A stretch of DNA of 64,000 nucleotides from Acanthosoma haemorrhoidale. Its lineage: Eukaryota > Arthropoda > Insecta > Hemiptera > Acanthosomatidae. The stretch lies in contig OV884014.1 in NCBI GenBank assembly GCA_930367205.1, positions 116,133,768 through 116,197,767 on the forward strand, read 5' to 3'. This document shows positions 11,130 to 22,246 of the stretch, in pieces (within the stretch, counting starts at the first letter, position 1; each line of letters opens with the position of its first letter). A program made the translations under genes and the position numbers. Under the pieces are notes generated by a model that worked only from the letters and a program-made list of their open reading frames with translations, was not told the origin of the DNA and did no database searches.

Positions 11130-11314
11130 TCTGGCAGGAGGAGGATTATTGTCCTGATGATGAGGTGATCGCTCGCCTCAGCCGACCTTCGGATCAGAAG
11201 AAATATATTGTTTTCAGTGGAGTCCTAACTACTAGTGACTTTGCAGATGAGCCTATTGTCAGAACCGCTGCTATGTTACTCAGTGATCTTGACAAGTGGG
11301 GACGTGGTTCTTAG
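11130..11314 (+). CDS. Possible terminal coding exon or retroelement ORF end
   Basis: A strong acceptor (CTATCGTTTCTTTTTCCAG ending at 11129) is followed by 60 or so open codons to a TAG at 11312-11314. The peptide begins WQEEDYCPDDEVIARLSRPS, continues with KKYIVFSGVLTTSDFADEP, and ends LLSDLDKWGRGS. It is acidic and balanced in composition, with normal-looking codons, unlike most frames in the window. The same frame stays open upstream to about 11072, so it need not start at the acceptor. I do not recognise the family. An LTR-like stretch follows about 100 bases downstream, so it could instead be the end of an LTR retrotransposon ORF. Confidence 0.28.
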
Positions 11315-11417
11315 TTTCATATATCATTATGACCAGCTTGGCTTGACAGCTACATACGGTAACTTACATAAGTTATAATTTATGAAGTTACATTGTACTT
11401 AAGTTACATGTCAATGC

Positions 11418-12157
11418 TGTAGCGACCGCTAATTACATAAGATAAATCACCCTACACTCTATTGTATATATACTGTAAACAGATGTAAATAACATGAACA
11501 AAATATATTGTAAGCAAATGTAAATAACATGAACAACATATAAATCATTGTAAATGTGTTAAGCAATAAATAATGCGGTGTGCCAAGTAGTATATGAGAT
11601 GGGGCACCAGCTGCCAGTACCCAGGTATGGAGATGCCCAAACAGCCGGCGCCCAGCCTCTGCCAGAGAACAAAGAAACCACACGTCATTGGTTACACTAA
11701 TCTTAATGATGATTGGCCAAGGGCAAGGCCGGCGTCGTCAGACCCCACACCTTCCTAGTGGCAACCTCTGCCTTCGTCTCGCTGAAACTAGCACCTCCTT
11801 GGGAGAGACCTCTCCCTAGTGGACTACGGTTTTCGCGGCCCTGCAAACTTACCCAGCAGTGTCCCCCGTGACAATTTAGTCTACCTCTCTTCGGTTCACA
11901 CTCGCCTTTGGGATCCGGATGGATTTCGCCTACCCTCAGATACCGAGTTTGAGTTCGTGGTCATTCCAAGACCACACAAACTACCTACCTACCTACCCTA
12001 TACCTCTTCTCCTGAACATAGTGCATTGTCGGGGCACATACCTATCAAAAAATGGAGTCAGATAGTAAAGCCGTCATGAAACGTTTGTCCAGGTTATAAA
12101 CTCAAACAACCCTCACTTGTCACCAGGACTAGGGTAACCAGGCACCCCCCTCGTGAC
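11418..12157 (+). mobile_element. Possible LTR-like segment (contains repeat F)
   Basis: The stretch starts TGTAGCGACCGC, holds AATAAATAATG near 11565 as a possible polyadenylation signal, and ends near CCCCCCTCGTGACA. Those features suit a retrotransposon LTR, but I see no matching target-site duplication and no second LTR. Its 11735-12030 part recurs at 43350-43650, which shows that at least that part is a dispersed repeat. Confidence 0.25.
11735..12030 (+). repeat. Dispersed repeat F, copy 1
   Basis: About 300 bases starting GACCCCACACCTTCC and ending CTCCTGAACATAGTGCA align without large gaps to 43350-43650. Shared blocks include CTCTGCCTTCGTCTC, CTAGCACCTCCTTGG, TTTGGGATCCGGA and TTCGTGGTCATTTC-like sequence. 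The apparent ORFs in the two copies (starting at 11819 and 43376) are in different registers, so they are not evidence of coding. Confidence 0.8.
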
Positions 12158-12482
12158 AACCCGACAAATGCAATAATTTACCGTTGTTTATAACAGGATG
12201 TCTCACAGAAGTTTAGGAGGACTTGATTTCATTCCTCCTTGATGATTTCATCTATTGCCTCTATTTTTAGCTCTTTATGGAATCATTTGTTTCTGACGAA
12301 TCAGGTCCGTTTAGAGTATTTTATTTTGGTAGGTTTGGAGGTTTCAGGTCAACCCCAGAGGCACAGACTTCACAATCGTGTAAAAACAGTTTCGGGAAGG
12401 TTTGGAAGGTTAAGATGGGAACGTCCAAATTCCTGTTAATGATGGAATATAATTACATTTCTAGTCTCCAATGTACCTCTCA
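12158..12482. other. Unassigned sequence
   Basis: Two overlapping frames (12239-12439, 12277-12588) have no recognisable domain. No repeat match seen. Confidence 0.35.
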
Positions 12483-12735
12483 AGGGTTTTGGTTGTTTGG
12501 TTCTGTTGAAGGTATGTTCTCTGCTTTAAGAAACAAATCAAGGGCCTATCCATTCCAGACTACTTTGCTGATTTCCTGTTCCAGCTAAAAATGTTTTTTT
12601 TTAATGGAAATACCAATACAATTTCGGATATGTTGGAATCGTTTTGTACGACCGTACTGTCAGGCGAAAGATTGCCTCTTATCTGTTTGAAAGTATAGCT
12701 TATTTCACCATACTCGGCAATCAAACCCATGACCT
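12483..12735 (-). mobile_element. tRNA-derived SINE, copy 1 (head interrupted)
   Basis: On the minus strand from 12735 the sequence reads AGGTCATGGGTTTGATTGCC, a tRNA T-arm with a B box (GGTTTGATTGC), followed by the body shared with copy 2 (ending with TTTAGCTGGAAC and CTTTAAGCAGAGAA-like blocks near 12510). The tRNA 5' half with the A box is missing: repeat G sits there instead. The body carries extra sequence compared with copy 2. Confidence 0.4.
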
Positions 12736-13057
12736 CAGTTAAATAATCTGTGTAGAGGAGAGTCTTTTAAAAGAAAAGAAAGAAAAGTTTTATTATAAAG
12801 TACAAGAAAAACACTGGTATATACAAATATTAAGAGTTACGTTACTACATACTGGGTGGAAGGTCTAGGCACAAGTGGGGTCTGGGGCTAAAGCTGAGAC
12901 ATATATGTATAAGAAAAGGATAAGATTCTGGGAAGTAGGGAGGTGGTTACTTACTTAAAAATAGCAGGAACCATCAGTGACTTCCATGAAGTCGCGAGGC
13001 AGGTATACAGTCCTGCTCCAGCCCCTTCTACTTTTAGGATTATATATAATATTATCA
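12736..13057 (-). repeat. Dispersed repeat G, copy 1
   Basis: About 320 bases, seen again at 27370-27702 (opposite orientation) and 36521-36816. In the sense orientation it runs from AAAAGTAGAAGGGGCTGGAG, through ACTTCATGGAAGTCACTGA, CACCCAGTATGTAGTAACGT and an AATAAA, to CTCTCCTCTACA. It has no ORF. Size and the TG...CA-like ends would fit a solo LTR, but homology runs 14 bases past the CA (AGATTATTTAACTG), so the true end is uncertain. Confidence 0.75.
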
Positions 13058-13065
13058 TTGTAGAA

Positions 13066-13212
13066 CTTATTTAAGGTATATTCTCTGCTCTAAGAAACGA
13101 ATCAAGGGCTTTTTGGCAAACTGCAGTTCCAGCTAAAACTGACTTATTTAATCGTACTCGGCAATCAAAGCCATAACCTCGATGAAACAGCTGTGCTAAC
13201 CAGTTTACTCTG
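13066..13212 (-). mobile_element. tRNA-derived SINE, copy 2
   Basis: Minus-strand sequence from 13212 begins with a tRNA-like head: GTAAACTGGTTAGCACAG (D arm with A-box character), then ATCGAGGTTATGGC and a B box GCTTTGATTGCC. The spacing between the arms suits a tRNA. A body of about 90 bases follows, shared with copy 1. No anticodon-stem cloverleaf is intact, so it is a SINE head and not a functional tRNA. Confidence 0.42.
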
Positions 13213-14286
13213 ATTATCTAGAGTCTATTGCGATATTCTGACAATAGACTGTGTTATTTCATCAATTTTGTCCCTAAAGAAAAAAAAAAATCTGATCCAA
13301 AATTCAGGAAAATATCGACTAAACTAAAATCTGAGTTGTTTGATGTTTCGTGGTGTTTGAATCAAGGAAAATTTGGATTTAAGTTATTATTAATGCTTTT
13401 CATAGTTATTGGTTCTTAGTAAAAGGTATTTGGGCTTGACACTTAATAACCTAGAAACAAGGGCTAGACGGAAATTGTTACTCGAAAGATTTCTTGCTTG
13501 AATATGTTAAAAAATAAAATGCTCAAAAAGAAATAAGGTATTTGTAGAAGACATGTAACGGAGTACTTTACGTCGCCTTCTGTGGTTATCTTTCTTGTAG
13601 AAACAGCTTTATGGCCACAGTACTCAGTCAACTCCTTCCGAAAAAAAAAAAAAAAAGTCGTAATGGACTCCGCCTTATAAGTCTAAACGTCCCCTACGCA
13701 TGAAAATTAAAGTTCTTCTGTTTCCTGTTTCCTGTTGATATCCAAAGGAAGGATAAAGGTTAGTGCGGACTTGGCGAAGAGGTGGTGGCTGTAAAAACCC
13801 TTCAAGCCTCTAGTGGGCTGCGTCCATTATTGCTCGTAAAACGTGCATGTAGTCATGGTTTATTTTTCAACAGCGGGGCTGGTATAAGTTTCAATTTGAA
13901 TAGCCATTTTTACAGCTGATAGATAGATCGTTTATAACTAGTCAAGTGTCTTTTACCGTCTATTCGTTCGAGGAATGTTTTTGTTTAATTTTATTAAAGG
14001 CCTCGTCTCAGCGGCCGTTGCGAGGCCAGTTTCGCTATTGCAAACTTCTTCTTCGGCTGTTATTAGCTAAGCCTTTTATTTTTTATGTCTTTCCAGCCTC
14101 TTTTTCACGCACAAGGACCTGATACGACTCTTCAATTGCTTATCGATATAATCACTGCTAACTATTAACTGACAGAATAACATAACATTTGTAGACAACT
14201 AATTGAGGCACGTGATAACAACTATCAGAATCAAATAATGACAGATCATGGGACATCCCGATCTCCTGGCCTCTCAGTTAGCTGTA
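13213..14286. other. Unassigned sequence
   Basis: Contains an A run at about 13640-13655. 14017-14120 after an acceptor-like TTTATTAAAG has an open frame of about 40 codons, without recognisable content. No gene is called. Confidence 0.35.
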
Positions 14287-14820
14287 TCACAAATCAAATC
14301 TTTATTGTGGTGAGATTACAATTTGCCTTATTGTGGAATAAGTAATTGTGTTCAATGTTCTCATTCACTCGCTCATTCATACAGTCAGCCCAGAGACCTC
14401 CCGAGTCCACACGGTTGTCAACTCCCTCGCATGCAAAAGAGGAAGCGGAGTCTTTGGAAGTCCCTCACGCTCCTATCAGCCGCATCACCGGATACGAGCC
14501 AGTGGAGGCAGACTAAGAGCGGGAGAATGAGTTTAGGTTATATTAAGATCGTTATGAAGGATTTTGTTGCTAACGTAATAAGAGGCATTAACTATCGTTC
14601 TCAGGACATTTGATTGAAAGGATTGGATGCGCTTGATGTTCGACTTTTTTGCTGTACCCCATAGCTCTATTCCGTATGTCCAGATTGGCTTAAGCATGTA
14701 AATTAGTAATTTATTTCCTATTGAGAAATGGGATGTCCTTTGAAGTAGTCTGTAAAGTTGTCCAAAGCTTCTGTTTAGTTCTTGTCTTTTCAGCCTCGTA
14801 TGTGGGTGTCATGTCAGCCG
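14287..14820 (-). mobile_element. Jockey-A copy, UTR plus rearranged RT tail
   Basis: Minus-strand copy. The 3' end (CACAATAAAGATTTG at about 14287-14312) is at the left, and the RT-tail codons are at the right, ending with CTGAAAAGACAAGAACTAAAC near 14775-14797. The middle of the element (the end of the ORF and the start of the 3' UTR) is deleted near 14520-14535, so the UTR joins the RT tail directly. It shares its outermost 5' point (CGGCTGAC at about 14812-14820) with the copy ending at 52655. Confidence 0.85.
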
Positions 14821-15673
14821 TCTGTGGAGATGGAAGCCGAAGTTAAGTACCGTACTATCACGGATACAGGAAGAGGAATGGACTTTATAAAAACTAGTGG
14901 ACGGGACTTTCGGAAAAGTGTAAAGATAATATGACAACGTTTTGCTTCATTAACTTTGATCCGCGATCGGTTGCACCAATACTTATTATGAGTTATGGGA
15001 TTGTGTATCGGGCTCTGGGAGGGTTGACAGGACTGCAGCGTAAGGTCTACCAAGGAGGTAGATCCGGTCGCATTTCTGCACTGTCCTTGTGATGATCATG
15101 TTGCACACCGGAGACTGAAGATCTCTCTTCTGTTGCCAATCGGCGGGGTTAGTGATCTGCTTACAAAGGCAGTAACATAATGGGCACAGACAATGGCCCT
15201 GCTGAAGACCGGCAAGAACAAAGGCGAGGGGGCACCTGTCCGAATTAACGAGTCCCGATCAATAGAGTCTGCAGGTGTTCCTCCTTCGTGTGATGCACTC
15301 GCCTCCGTTCACACTCGGGCCAAGTCGGAATTATTGCTTGATTGTGGAACGGAGGTTTCCAATCAGTTCCCAGGCGGGTCATTACCAATGCGGCAGATGT
15401 CGCCTAGGCCATTCTTTCTCGAATAGTCTTCCTTTTCTAGTAGCTTTTTGTCCTCCAAGGTCCTTTCTGTGGGCGCCTCTCTATCCACTTGTCACGACAG
15501 TCTGGCACTTAATCTGACGAAACATTAGTATACTAATATACACACTAAATTAAGAAGTGATACCAACACCGATCTGGACATGCGGACTGGAGTAATGGAG
15601 CACATCAGACAATTGTCCTCAGTTCAATAGTTATTTCTCTTGATTTCGCCAGCAACAGACCTCCGTACTTATT
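14821..15673. other. Unassigned, moderately GC-rich sequence
   Basis: Frames at 14814-15053 (minus) and 15193-15426 (plus) are open but carry no recognisable motifs or splice context. Nothing supported. Confidence 0.35.
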
Positions 15674-15952
15674 TATATTTATTTTGATGAAATTACAAAA
15701 GCCTTATTGAGAAGTAAGTAATTTTGATAAATGTTCTCATTCATACCATATATACAATTCTTCATTCACTCGCTCAATCATATAGTATTCACAAACAACC
15801 CAGAGACCTTGGGAAGTCCCCCACGCTCCTCCGTCACCGGATACGAGCTAGTGGAGGCTTACCAAGAGCACGAGAGCCACAGACGCTCAGGACATGATTG
15901 GAGAAACTGCCTATTGCCAGAAATCCCACTGTCACGTATTTGTAGCAGGCTT
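15674..15952 (-). mobile_element. Jockey-A 3' UTR-only copy
   Basis: Minus-strand fragment holding only the 3' UTR, from the AATTTCATC-like 3' end at 15674 to the start of the UTR (CTGCTACAAATACGTGACAG in reverse). The 5' truncation falls at the end of the ORF. A short internal deletion removes the part around the usual CGCTTCCTCTTTCGCATGCG. Confidence 0.8.
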
Positions 15953-16413
15953 TAGTATAACTTTATATATTAGTAATTTCAAACCTTCGTATGCTTGATA
16001 TACCTTAAAGTTGCTGTGTATCACAAGCGTACACAGAACAATACTACAGACAGGAGATTACTTATACAATTTGACTTGTAAGTAGTGTTCATTGACATTG
16101 CGGCATGCATGCACTTTGTCTACTGTTGCACGTTGTATCAGAGAGAAAGGGAAAATCTTATCATGCATGAATGCCATTGTGATGGCGGAGGGGGGGGGGA
16201 TGGGTGGACTCAGGGTCTAATATTTTAAAATCAGGGGTAAATAATATTTATTTTAAAATATTAGCAGGCAGAGTGTAAGCAAAAATAAAATTGAAATGTT
16301 GGCTTTATTTGTTTTGTTTTTTTATACATTTACAAAGAAATTGTTATTTTCTTTTTGGTTATCTGATGAAATTTTGTTTTTACCTTTCCTTTCAGTTAAT
16401 ACTTTACTTATTT
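15953..16413. other. Unassigned sequence with a 10-G run
   Basis: AT-rich, with ten consecutive G at 16190-16199. No gene or repeat recognised. Confidence 0.4.
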
Positions 16414-16858
16414 ACTCTACTGGCTCGATTCCGGTGACGTGGCTGACGGAGCAGCGTGGGGGACTTCCCAAGACTCCGCTTCCTCTTTAGCATGCGAGGG
16501 AGGTGGCAACCTCTTAATATATATATCTTACATTCTTGAAATCATCCCTTCAAAGTTCATGAATTCCTCCTCGGAGACGTGTCAATAACAGCTGGAGTCC
16601 TGGCAATGGCCAGTTTCTCCAATCATGTCCAGAGCGTATGTGGCTCTCGCGCTCTTTGTCAGCCGTCACTGGCTCGTATCTGGGCTGACGGAGGAGCTTG
16701 GGACTTCCCAGGACTCCGCTTCCTCTCATTCACATGTGATCCCATATGGATTTGGAGGGTATCTGGGATGTTAGTAAATTCTGTATGAATGGAAACATTT
16801 ACCACAATTACTTATTGCCCAATGAGGCAAATTATAATTGTATCATAATAAATTGGTT
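16414..16858 (+). mobile_element. Jockey-A, two tandem partial copies
   Basis: 16414-16512 is a slice of the 3' UTR (GTGACGTGGCTGACGGAGCA to GCATGCGAGGGAGG). It is followed at 16513-16570 by the last RT codons (CTTGAAATCATCCCTTCAAAG) and then by a second, fuller 3' UTR to the AATTATAATTGTATCATAATAAA end at 16855. The UTR slice therefore occurs twice in direct orientation in one locus. Confidence 0.8.
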
Positions 16859-17679
16859 TTTATCAACTTTGAAAGAAACTGCTTACTTCTGGATAAGTTG
16901 TCCGTAAACAGCTGTTAAACATTTTTCAAAATTTAAAAATAAAATTACTTCCTTTGCTTCTATTCATAATTAATGCAGTATGTTTGTCGTAAAAGGACGA
17001 TATAGTAATAGACCAAGTGGTAATAACTATCGATTTATGGCACCCATGCAGTGCCATTTCGCTCATCAGCACAGGGCAATAAGCATGAACATTGACATTA
17101 ATTGCCTGAGAATATGTTCATTATTTTATCATATATTATAAATCAAAGAGAACATATTTGGATAAGTGACTAATAAATAGTTTCACCAGTTCCTGATCCT
17201 GACGTGAGTGTCTCCATTAATCATTGTAGCTGACCACTGTGGGATAGGCGGCCTCTCTCTGGCAGACACCCGGAGTCCCTTGTGCAACTCACGTCTATGG
17301 AGTCGGCCTCACTGACAAGGGCGAAGCAGGAAACAACTTGGCTTTATTGATTGTCTGGCGCTGCTATTTTGGCATCTATCGCAGATGCACGATCTAATGC
17401 ATACATGAAATACATTTTCTACAGCTGTGATAAGATTATTTTATCTATTCATATTTTTGATTTTGATACATTTAATATATTACGTTCAGAAACACCAAGA
17501 AAGAGCTTGACTAGTTCTTGTTTTTCAGATTTATATTGAGCCCAAGTGGTGTACAGCAAGGATCTATGCTTAGACCATAACTCTTCGCTTTATACTGTAA
17601 TTAAATTCCTGAACCTAACGTCACTAACGAGACGATCGAACCCTGTACCCTGAGTAACTAAGATTTATATATAACTATA
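16859..17679. other. Unassigned AT-rich sequence
   Basis: A GC-richer patch at about 17220-17340 has no recognisable content. No gene called. Confidence 0.4.
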
Positions 17680-18128
17680 TAGCTTTATTGTGATAAAATT
17701 ACAATCTGCCTCATTGGGCAATAAGTAATTGTGATAAATGTTTTCATTCATACTATATTTATTAATTCATCATTTACTCGCACATTCATACAGTATTTAC
17801 AAACAGCCCAGAGACCTCCCAAATCCACATGGTTATCACTTCCCTCGCATGCGAAAGAGGAAGCGGAGTCTTGGGAAGTCCCCACGCTCTTCCGTCAGCC
17901 GCGTCACCGAATACTAGCCAGTGGAGGCTGAACAAGACCCCGAGAGCCACATACGCTCAGGACATGACTGGAGAAACTGACCAGGACTCCCACTGTTACG
18001 CATCTATAGCAGGTCACGAGGCCACTGCCGTTTCAGTCTCCGAGGAGGATTATAGGGATGAGTGGTGCAGTGCAATGACTGTGCTAGGGTATTAGGGTGG
18101 TTGGATAGGTTACTATGGAGTTTGGGTA
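17680..18128 (-). mobile_element. Jockey-A copy, 3' UTR and last ORF codons
   Basis: Minus-strand copy, with the 3' terminus at the left (CAATAAAGCTATATAG in reverse at about 17680-17695). It runs through the complete 3' UTR to the last RT codons (RRLKR...) at about 18030-18055 and is truncated near 18128. No A tail lies beyond AATAAAG. Confidence 0.85.
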
Positions 18129-19869
18129 ACTAAAAGATACGTTTGAACCTGTTGCTCAAGCCGTGAAATATCCTGGAAATTTCATGTTTGCTCAATTTAA
18201 ACTTCAACACAACTCCTGAAATGCTATGTTTTTATTACCATTCGTAATATCGGTGAACCCGTTTGTAATAATTTTTCATCATATATAACAGAATAAACTT
18301 AAATAAAAGTGATAATGATATAAACCATTGATTTGAATCGTGGGAATACGAAGAAGTGCAGTTAGTTATAGAAGTTAGCAGTGTCGATGATATCTTGGTT
18401 CGATTATTTGTTAAGTTTTATCTCGCAGTAGTAGATATGTGGTACTGTTCAACTGTTCTAGTTGTGCTTTGTAACTTTATATTTAAAGTTAAGTAGTGGC
18501 ATATAACTGGATACCTCTAAGGCATATTGTTTGTTTAAGTTTGATTCCTCGTTTCATAAATAATAAAATGAAATAAGAAGGGGAAGATGTTTGTAGCTAT
18601 AATTAGTGAATAAATTCGGCTTATAAACCGAACTTGAAACTAGCGAACCAACAAAGGTTTAAAACAATATTATCCTATTGCTATAAATCATTGAATTTAT
18701 CTCTCGATAAACTAATAAATATGTATGTATTAATTACTAAATAAAATTGTCTGTAGGAAAAGTGCTCCTTCATTGTCTATGCTGCTCCGTATTTCAAAAT
18801 ACAATTAATTGAATACGATGGGCTTGAATTTTATCGGGATAACTTTTTATTTTTGTTTGTTTAGATTCAGAAGATCTTTTGCTTAAATTTATTTTTATTG
18901 TTTTCTAAACTCCTTTCACTAACATACCCCACAATTTAGTTGACTCTGCTTCGTGTTTGCGTCCAATAGTTTACAATGAAAATTTAATGCCCCCTTTGAA
19001 TTTATGTCGCAATGACATCTGCACCCTTGCTTGTGAATAAAATAAGTTCTATTGAATGGGTGGGTCATTTTGTAACTTGATATATGATATCATATAAATA
19101 TGTGATGCATTTCCCATTAAAATAGCAAACTAACGAAATCTAAAATACCTTCCAAGCATTAGTTGAGATACGTTCTTTCGTGTAATTCACTTTTTAAAAT
19201 TGCTCTGGTAAAGATAATACTAGAGTAAGTAGGATTTCTGTTTAAAATCTGAGATGGTTTGTACTATGTTTGCGCAGACAGACACTCAGTCTATTCCCTT
19301 GTCCGTAGGTATGCATAGCAGATACCCCCGTGGGACTGTTGGGGTCCCCTTCCCGTCACAGGGAGCTGGGAGTGACAGATCCATTAGGAGAGGCCCTGAC
19401 GACTGCGGTGAACACATCGGCCCAAGGCAGGAAATACATTTGATGATGCAGTGTCGCTGTGACAGCTTGATGTGTAGTTGCGGTCGAGTGTGTTAATGAA
19501 CAATTAATAGGTCAGTGGGTGACTTAAGCATTTGGCAGGGAGTGCCCATCAATTGTGGCTATGGGGTTGAGGAAAGTGGACATTCAACTCAAATTAAAAA
19601 CGAGAAACCAATTTAGGTAATGATTGTTAAATTTCTCTGGCGAGGTGTATGTAATATAGTTACGAATTGATCGGAGAAAACACTCAACTTAGGCATTGCA
19701 ACAAATAACAATTCTGTTTATATTCTTATAGAAAAAGTTATTTTTTGTAATTCCTTTGAAATTCATTTTTCACGACAGTCTTTAATGTTCATTCAACCAT
19801 AATGAACAATTCTGAGACGTGACTTTGTCTTTGAACGCTATTGCTTCTGTAAAGGCAGACGTGTTTTCT
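18129..19869. other. Unassigned AT-rich sequence
   Basis: A GC-richer patch at 19250-19500 has an open frame of 80 codons without recognisable motifs. No repeat match seen in the remainder. Confidence 0.4.
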
Positions 19870-20330
19870 AGAAATACTTCATTCCAGCAGCGGAGCAACA
19901 GTGAGCTTCACGAGATCTTTGATCTGCCTACGGTGGATGAATTCATCCAACGTAGACATATCAAATTTTTCGACTCACTACAGTACCTGACAAACCCGGT
20001 GTTTAACACGATAACCCCCGCTCCGTTCTCCTATCGATGGCAGGACGCAGTCGAGGCAGGAACGCTTTAGTCTTAGGTTCTAGTTGTTGGGTTAGTTTTT
20101 AGTTTGTTTTTCCCACATTTGTAAACTGAAGGTGAGCCCCATCACCTAGTATTTATACATTGCTTTGTAATTTTAACGTCAATCTGATATTGTTATGTAA
20201 CCTAACCTCCTTTGAATGCATCAGTGCATCGCAGTAAGAGGAGAAATTGTTAAATTGGACTTTGTAATTGCAAATTGTTGAAAAATTTATTAATAAAGGG
20301 GTTTAGAAATTAAAAAAAAAAAAAAAAAAA
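19870..20330 (+). mobile_element. LINE-B2 copy with C-terminal codons and poly(A) tail
   Basis: Encodes the C-terminal end of a LINE-B-like RT ORF: LPTVDEFIQRRHIKFFDSLQ, then LTNPVFNTITP and a stop at 20068-20070. A 3' UTR with GTGAGCCCCATCACCTAGT follows and then a tail of about 18 A (20311-20329). The sequence differs enough from LINE-B (NADLHPLLGVPSV at the matching place) to be a separate subfamily. It is strongly 5'-truncated, and I cannot fix the exact 5' limit. Confidence 0.8.
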
Positions 20331-21289
20331 TCAGTTTGAATCTGTGCATAGACAAACATGGTAAAACGTCATTAGATCATGTATTTTTGTATTTATTAGT
20401 TTGGTTTAGAATGAACATATGAAAGCTATATTTTATGTGTTATATTGTAGGTTTTTTTTATATATATACCCGTTTCTTAATAAATAATGTCATATTTTTT
20501 TTGTTATAGGTAAGTTGATCTGTTCACTCTGCCTGGAGTATACGTAATATTGGTCATAAATCCACCGTACATGACACTATCAGGTATACTTATATATCAT
20601 ATATCAACTGTAGCTGTATCGCTCTGTGCATGTGGAGATATTAGAAAATAAAAATAAGATTTCTCAATGAAAATAGTTAGTCTGATTCGCTAACTGACTG
20701 AAACGAGTTCAATTTGCTTAATCAAACTGTTAATTAATTACCATGAGATGGAGTCGGTACTCTCCGTGAGTGCACGCTCATTCTTCGTCTTGTGAGATCA
20801 GAGCGATCGGTGCGGTCCAGTTTATCAAAGGCAGGCTCGTAAAGCAACGGTACCAGGAGCAGTGTGCCACTGTGACGTGATAAATTCAACCGTTGCACAA
20901 TAATTCAGCCTTAAGATATCCCGTAGGAGTCGGGAATGACCGGGTAATGAAAGGATCTTGCAAAATTGGGTCAAGATAGAGTCCCGAGATCGGTTGTACC
21001 CTACGACCACCCTCATTTGAATAACATATCCTGTGAACTTGAGATTGCAGTCGTATTGCCATAGTTAAATTTCGAGGAATTGGGACATTTTCAACCAATG
21101 TATCACTTGTTACCTCTTTTTTTTTTTTTTTTTTAAGGAACATATGGTGTTGACCTAGTTAATCACAGTATGGCCTAGACCGCGCCCTGATTAATTGTGT
21201 TTGAACATTTTTTCAAAAAATCTAAGTCAATTTCACAACGATCTCATGAATCATTTATTTAAATAATGTTTTGGTAAAGATGTATCCTG
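20331..21289. other. Unassigned sequence with a T run
   Basis: T run at about 21117-21134. Minus-strand frames 20825-21143 run into this T run as poly-Lys and have no recognisable domain. Confidence 0.4.
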
Positions 21290-21862
21290 TCGCTTGAAAC
21301 TGATGATCTATAAATGTGTCCTCCGGCCAGCTCTGCTGTACGGTGCCCCACTATTTACCTACTTGACTGACAATACAGCCAAATGTCTCCAACATTTCCA
21401 AAATGGGATCATGCGATTCAAGAGGTTGAAGAACGCTGACATGCACCCGTTGCTTGGTGTGCCGTCGGTTGGTGAGTTCATCCACCGGAGACACATCAAG
21501 TTTTTTGACTCGTGGCAGCACCTAACCAACCCAGTGTTTAATTAACAGTATGACCCCACTACCCCACCCACATCAACAGGCAACAGACTGTCAAATTTGG
21601 TTTAGAATTTGTATGTAAGTTAGTTTTAAGCTTGATCAAAAACGTGAGCCCCATAACCTTTATTAGAGTCAGTGCAGTCCAGTCACGTATTATGTGTATC
21701 ATTTTACTTGTTTATTCACTATATGATTTTTATAAAATAACAAAACCTTTCTATTATGTAGCGACGCTACAGGAAATACAAAAATAATTTGTAAATAGAT
21801 TAGAAATAGAGGATCTAATTGTATATAATTATCTGTAAATTTAAAGCGCCTTCAAAAAAAAA
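21290..21862 (+). mobile_element. LINE-B copy with RT tail and near-complete 3' UTR
   Basis: The RT tail starts LMIYKCVLRPALLYGAPLFT and continues through NADMHPLLGVPSVGEFIHR to NPVFN, where a small change makes a stop at 21542-21544 ahead of the normal end. An internal deletion of about 24 bases removes the codons between the QNRI and RLKNAD blocks. The 3' UTR hallmark GTGAGCCCCATAACCT (about 21645) and the tail AAATTTAAAGCGCCTTC followed by A residues close the copy. This is the best-preserved LINE-B coding stretch here. Confidence 0.85.
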
Positions 21863-21869
21863 GAAGCGT

Positions 21870-22085
21870 GCCTTGAAAACTTGTACTGCATCACGTTTTT
21901 TGACTCGTTGTTTAACACGCCCTTCCCACATCGATGGCAACTGACTGTCGGGGAAAATTAGGTTTAGATTTTGTCGTTAGTTTAATTCTATGACGCATAA
22001 GGTAAGCCCCGTCACTTTTAAACATGTGCTTATACTTTTGTAACAATCACAAATCGCAATGTAAAATTATTAAAAATTGTACGAA
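21870..22085 (+). mobile_element. LINE-B second fragment, tandem with the previous copy
   Basis: Immediately after the previous copy a second, more diverged LINE-B piece starts at CATCACGTTTTTTGACTCGT, with the codons between DSL and FNT deleted. It continues through CTGACTGTCGGGGAAAATTA and a hallmark GGTAAGCCCCGTCAC at about 22000. Confidence 0.65.
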
Positions 22086-22146
22086 ATTTTATATTTATAT
22101 CATAATAAAATCATATTATATCAACTTTATTCATTTTACTTAATCA

Positions 22147-22246
22147 AGATTTTTTTGATGGTAAATAGATAAGATTTTTTGATGGTAAATAGATAAGATT
22201 TTTTTGATCGTAAATAGATTAGATTTTTTTGATGTAAATATAGATT
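22147..22246 (+). repeat. Short tandem repeat of about 27 bp, four units
   Basis: Four imperfect units of GATTTTTTTGATGGTAAATA followed by GATAA. A minus-strand frame reads this as an Ile-Lys-Lys repeat and is not a gene. Confidence 0.85.

Noticed and set aside
11819..12079. Similar-looking proteins at 11819-12079 and 43376-43636
   Set aside because: The shared stretch is repeat F. The registers differ at the starts and the frames are not preserved, so shared non-coding DNA explains the resemblance.
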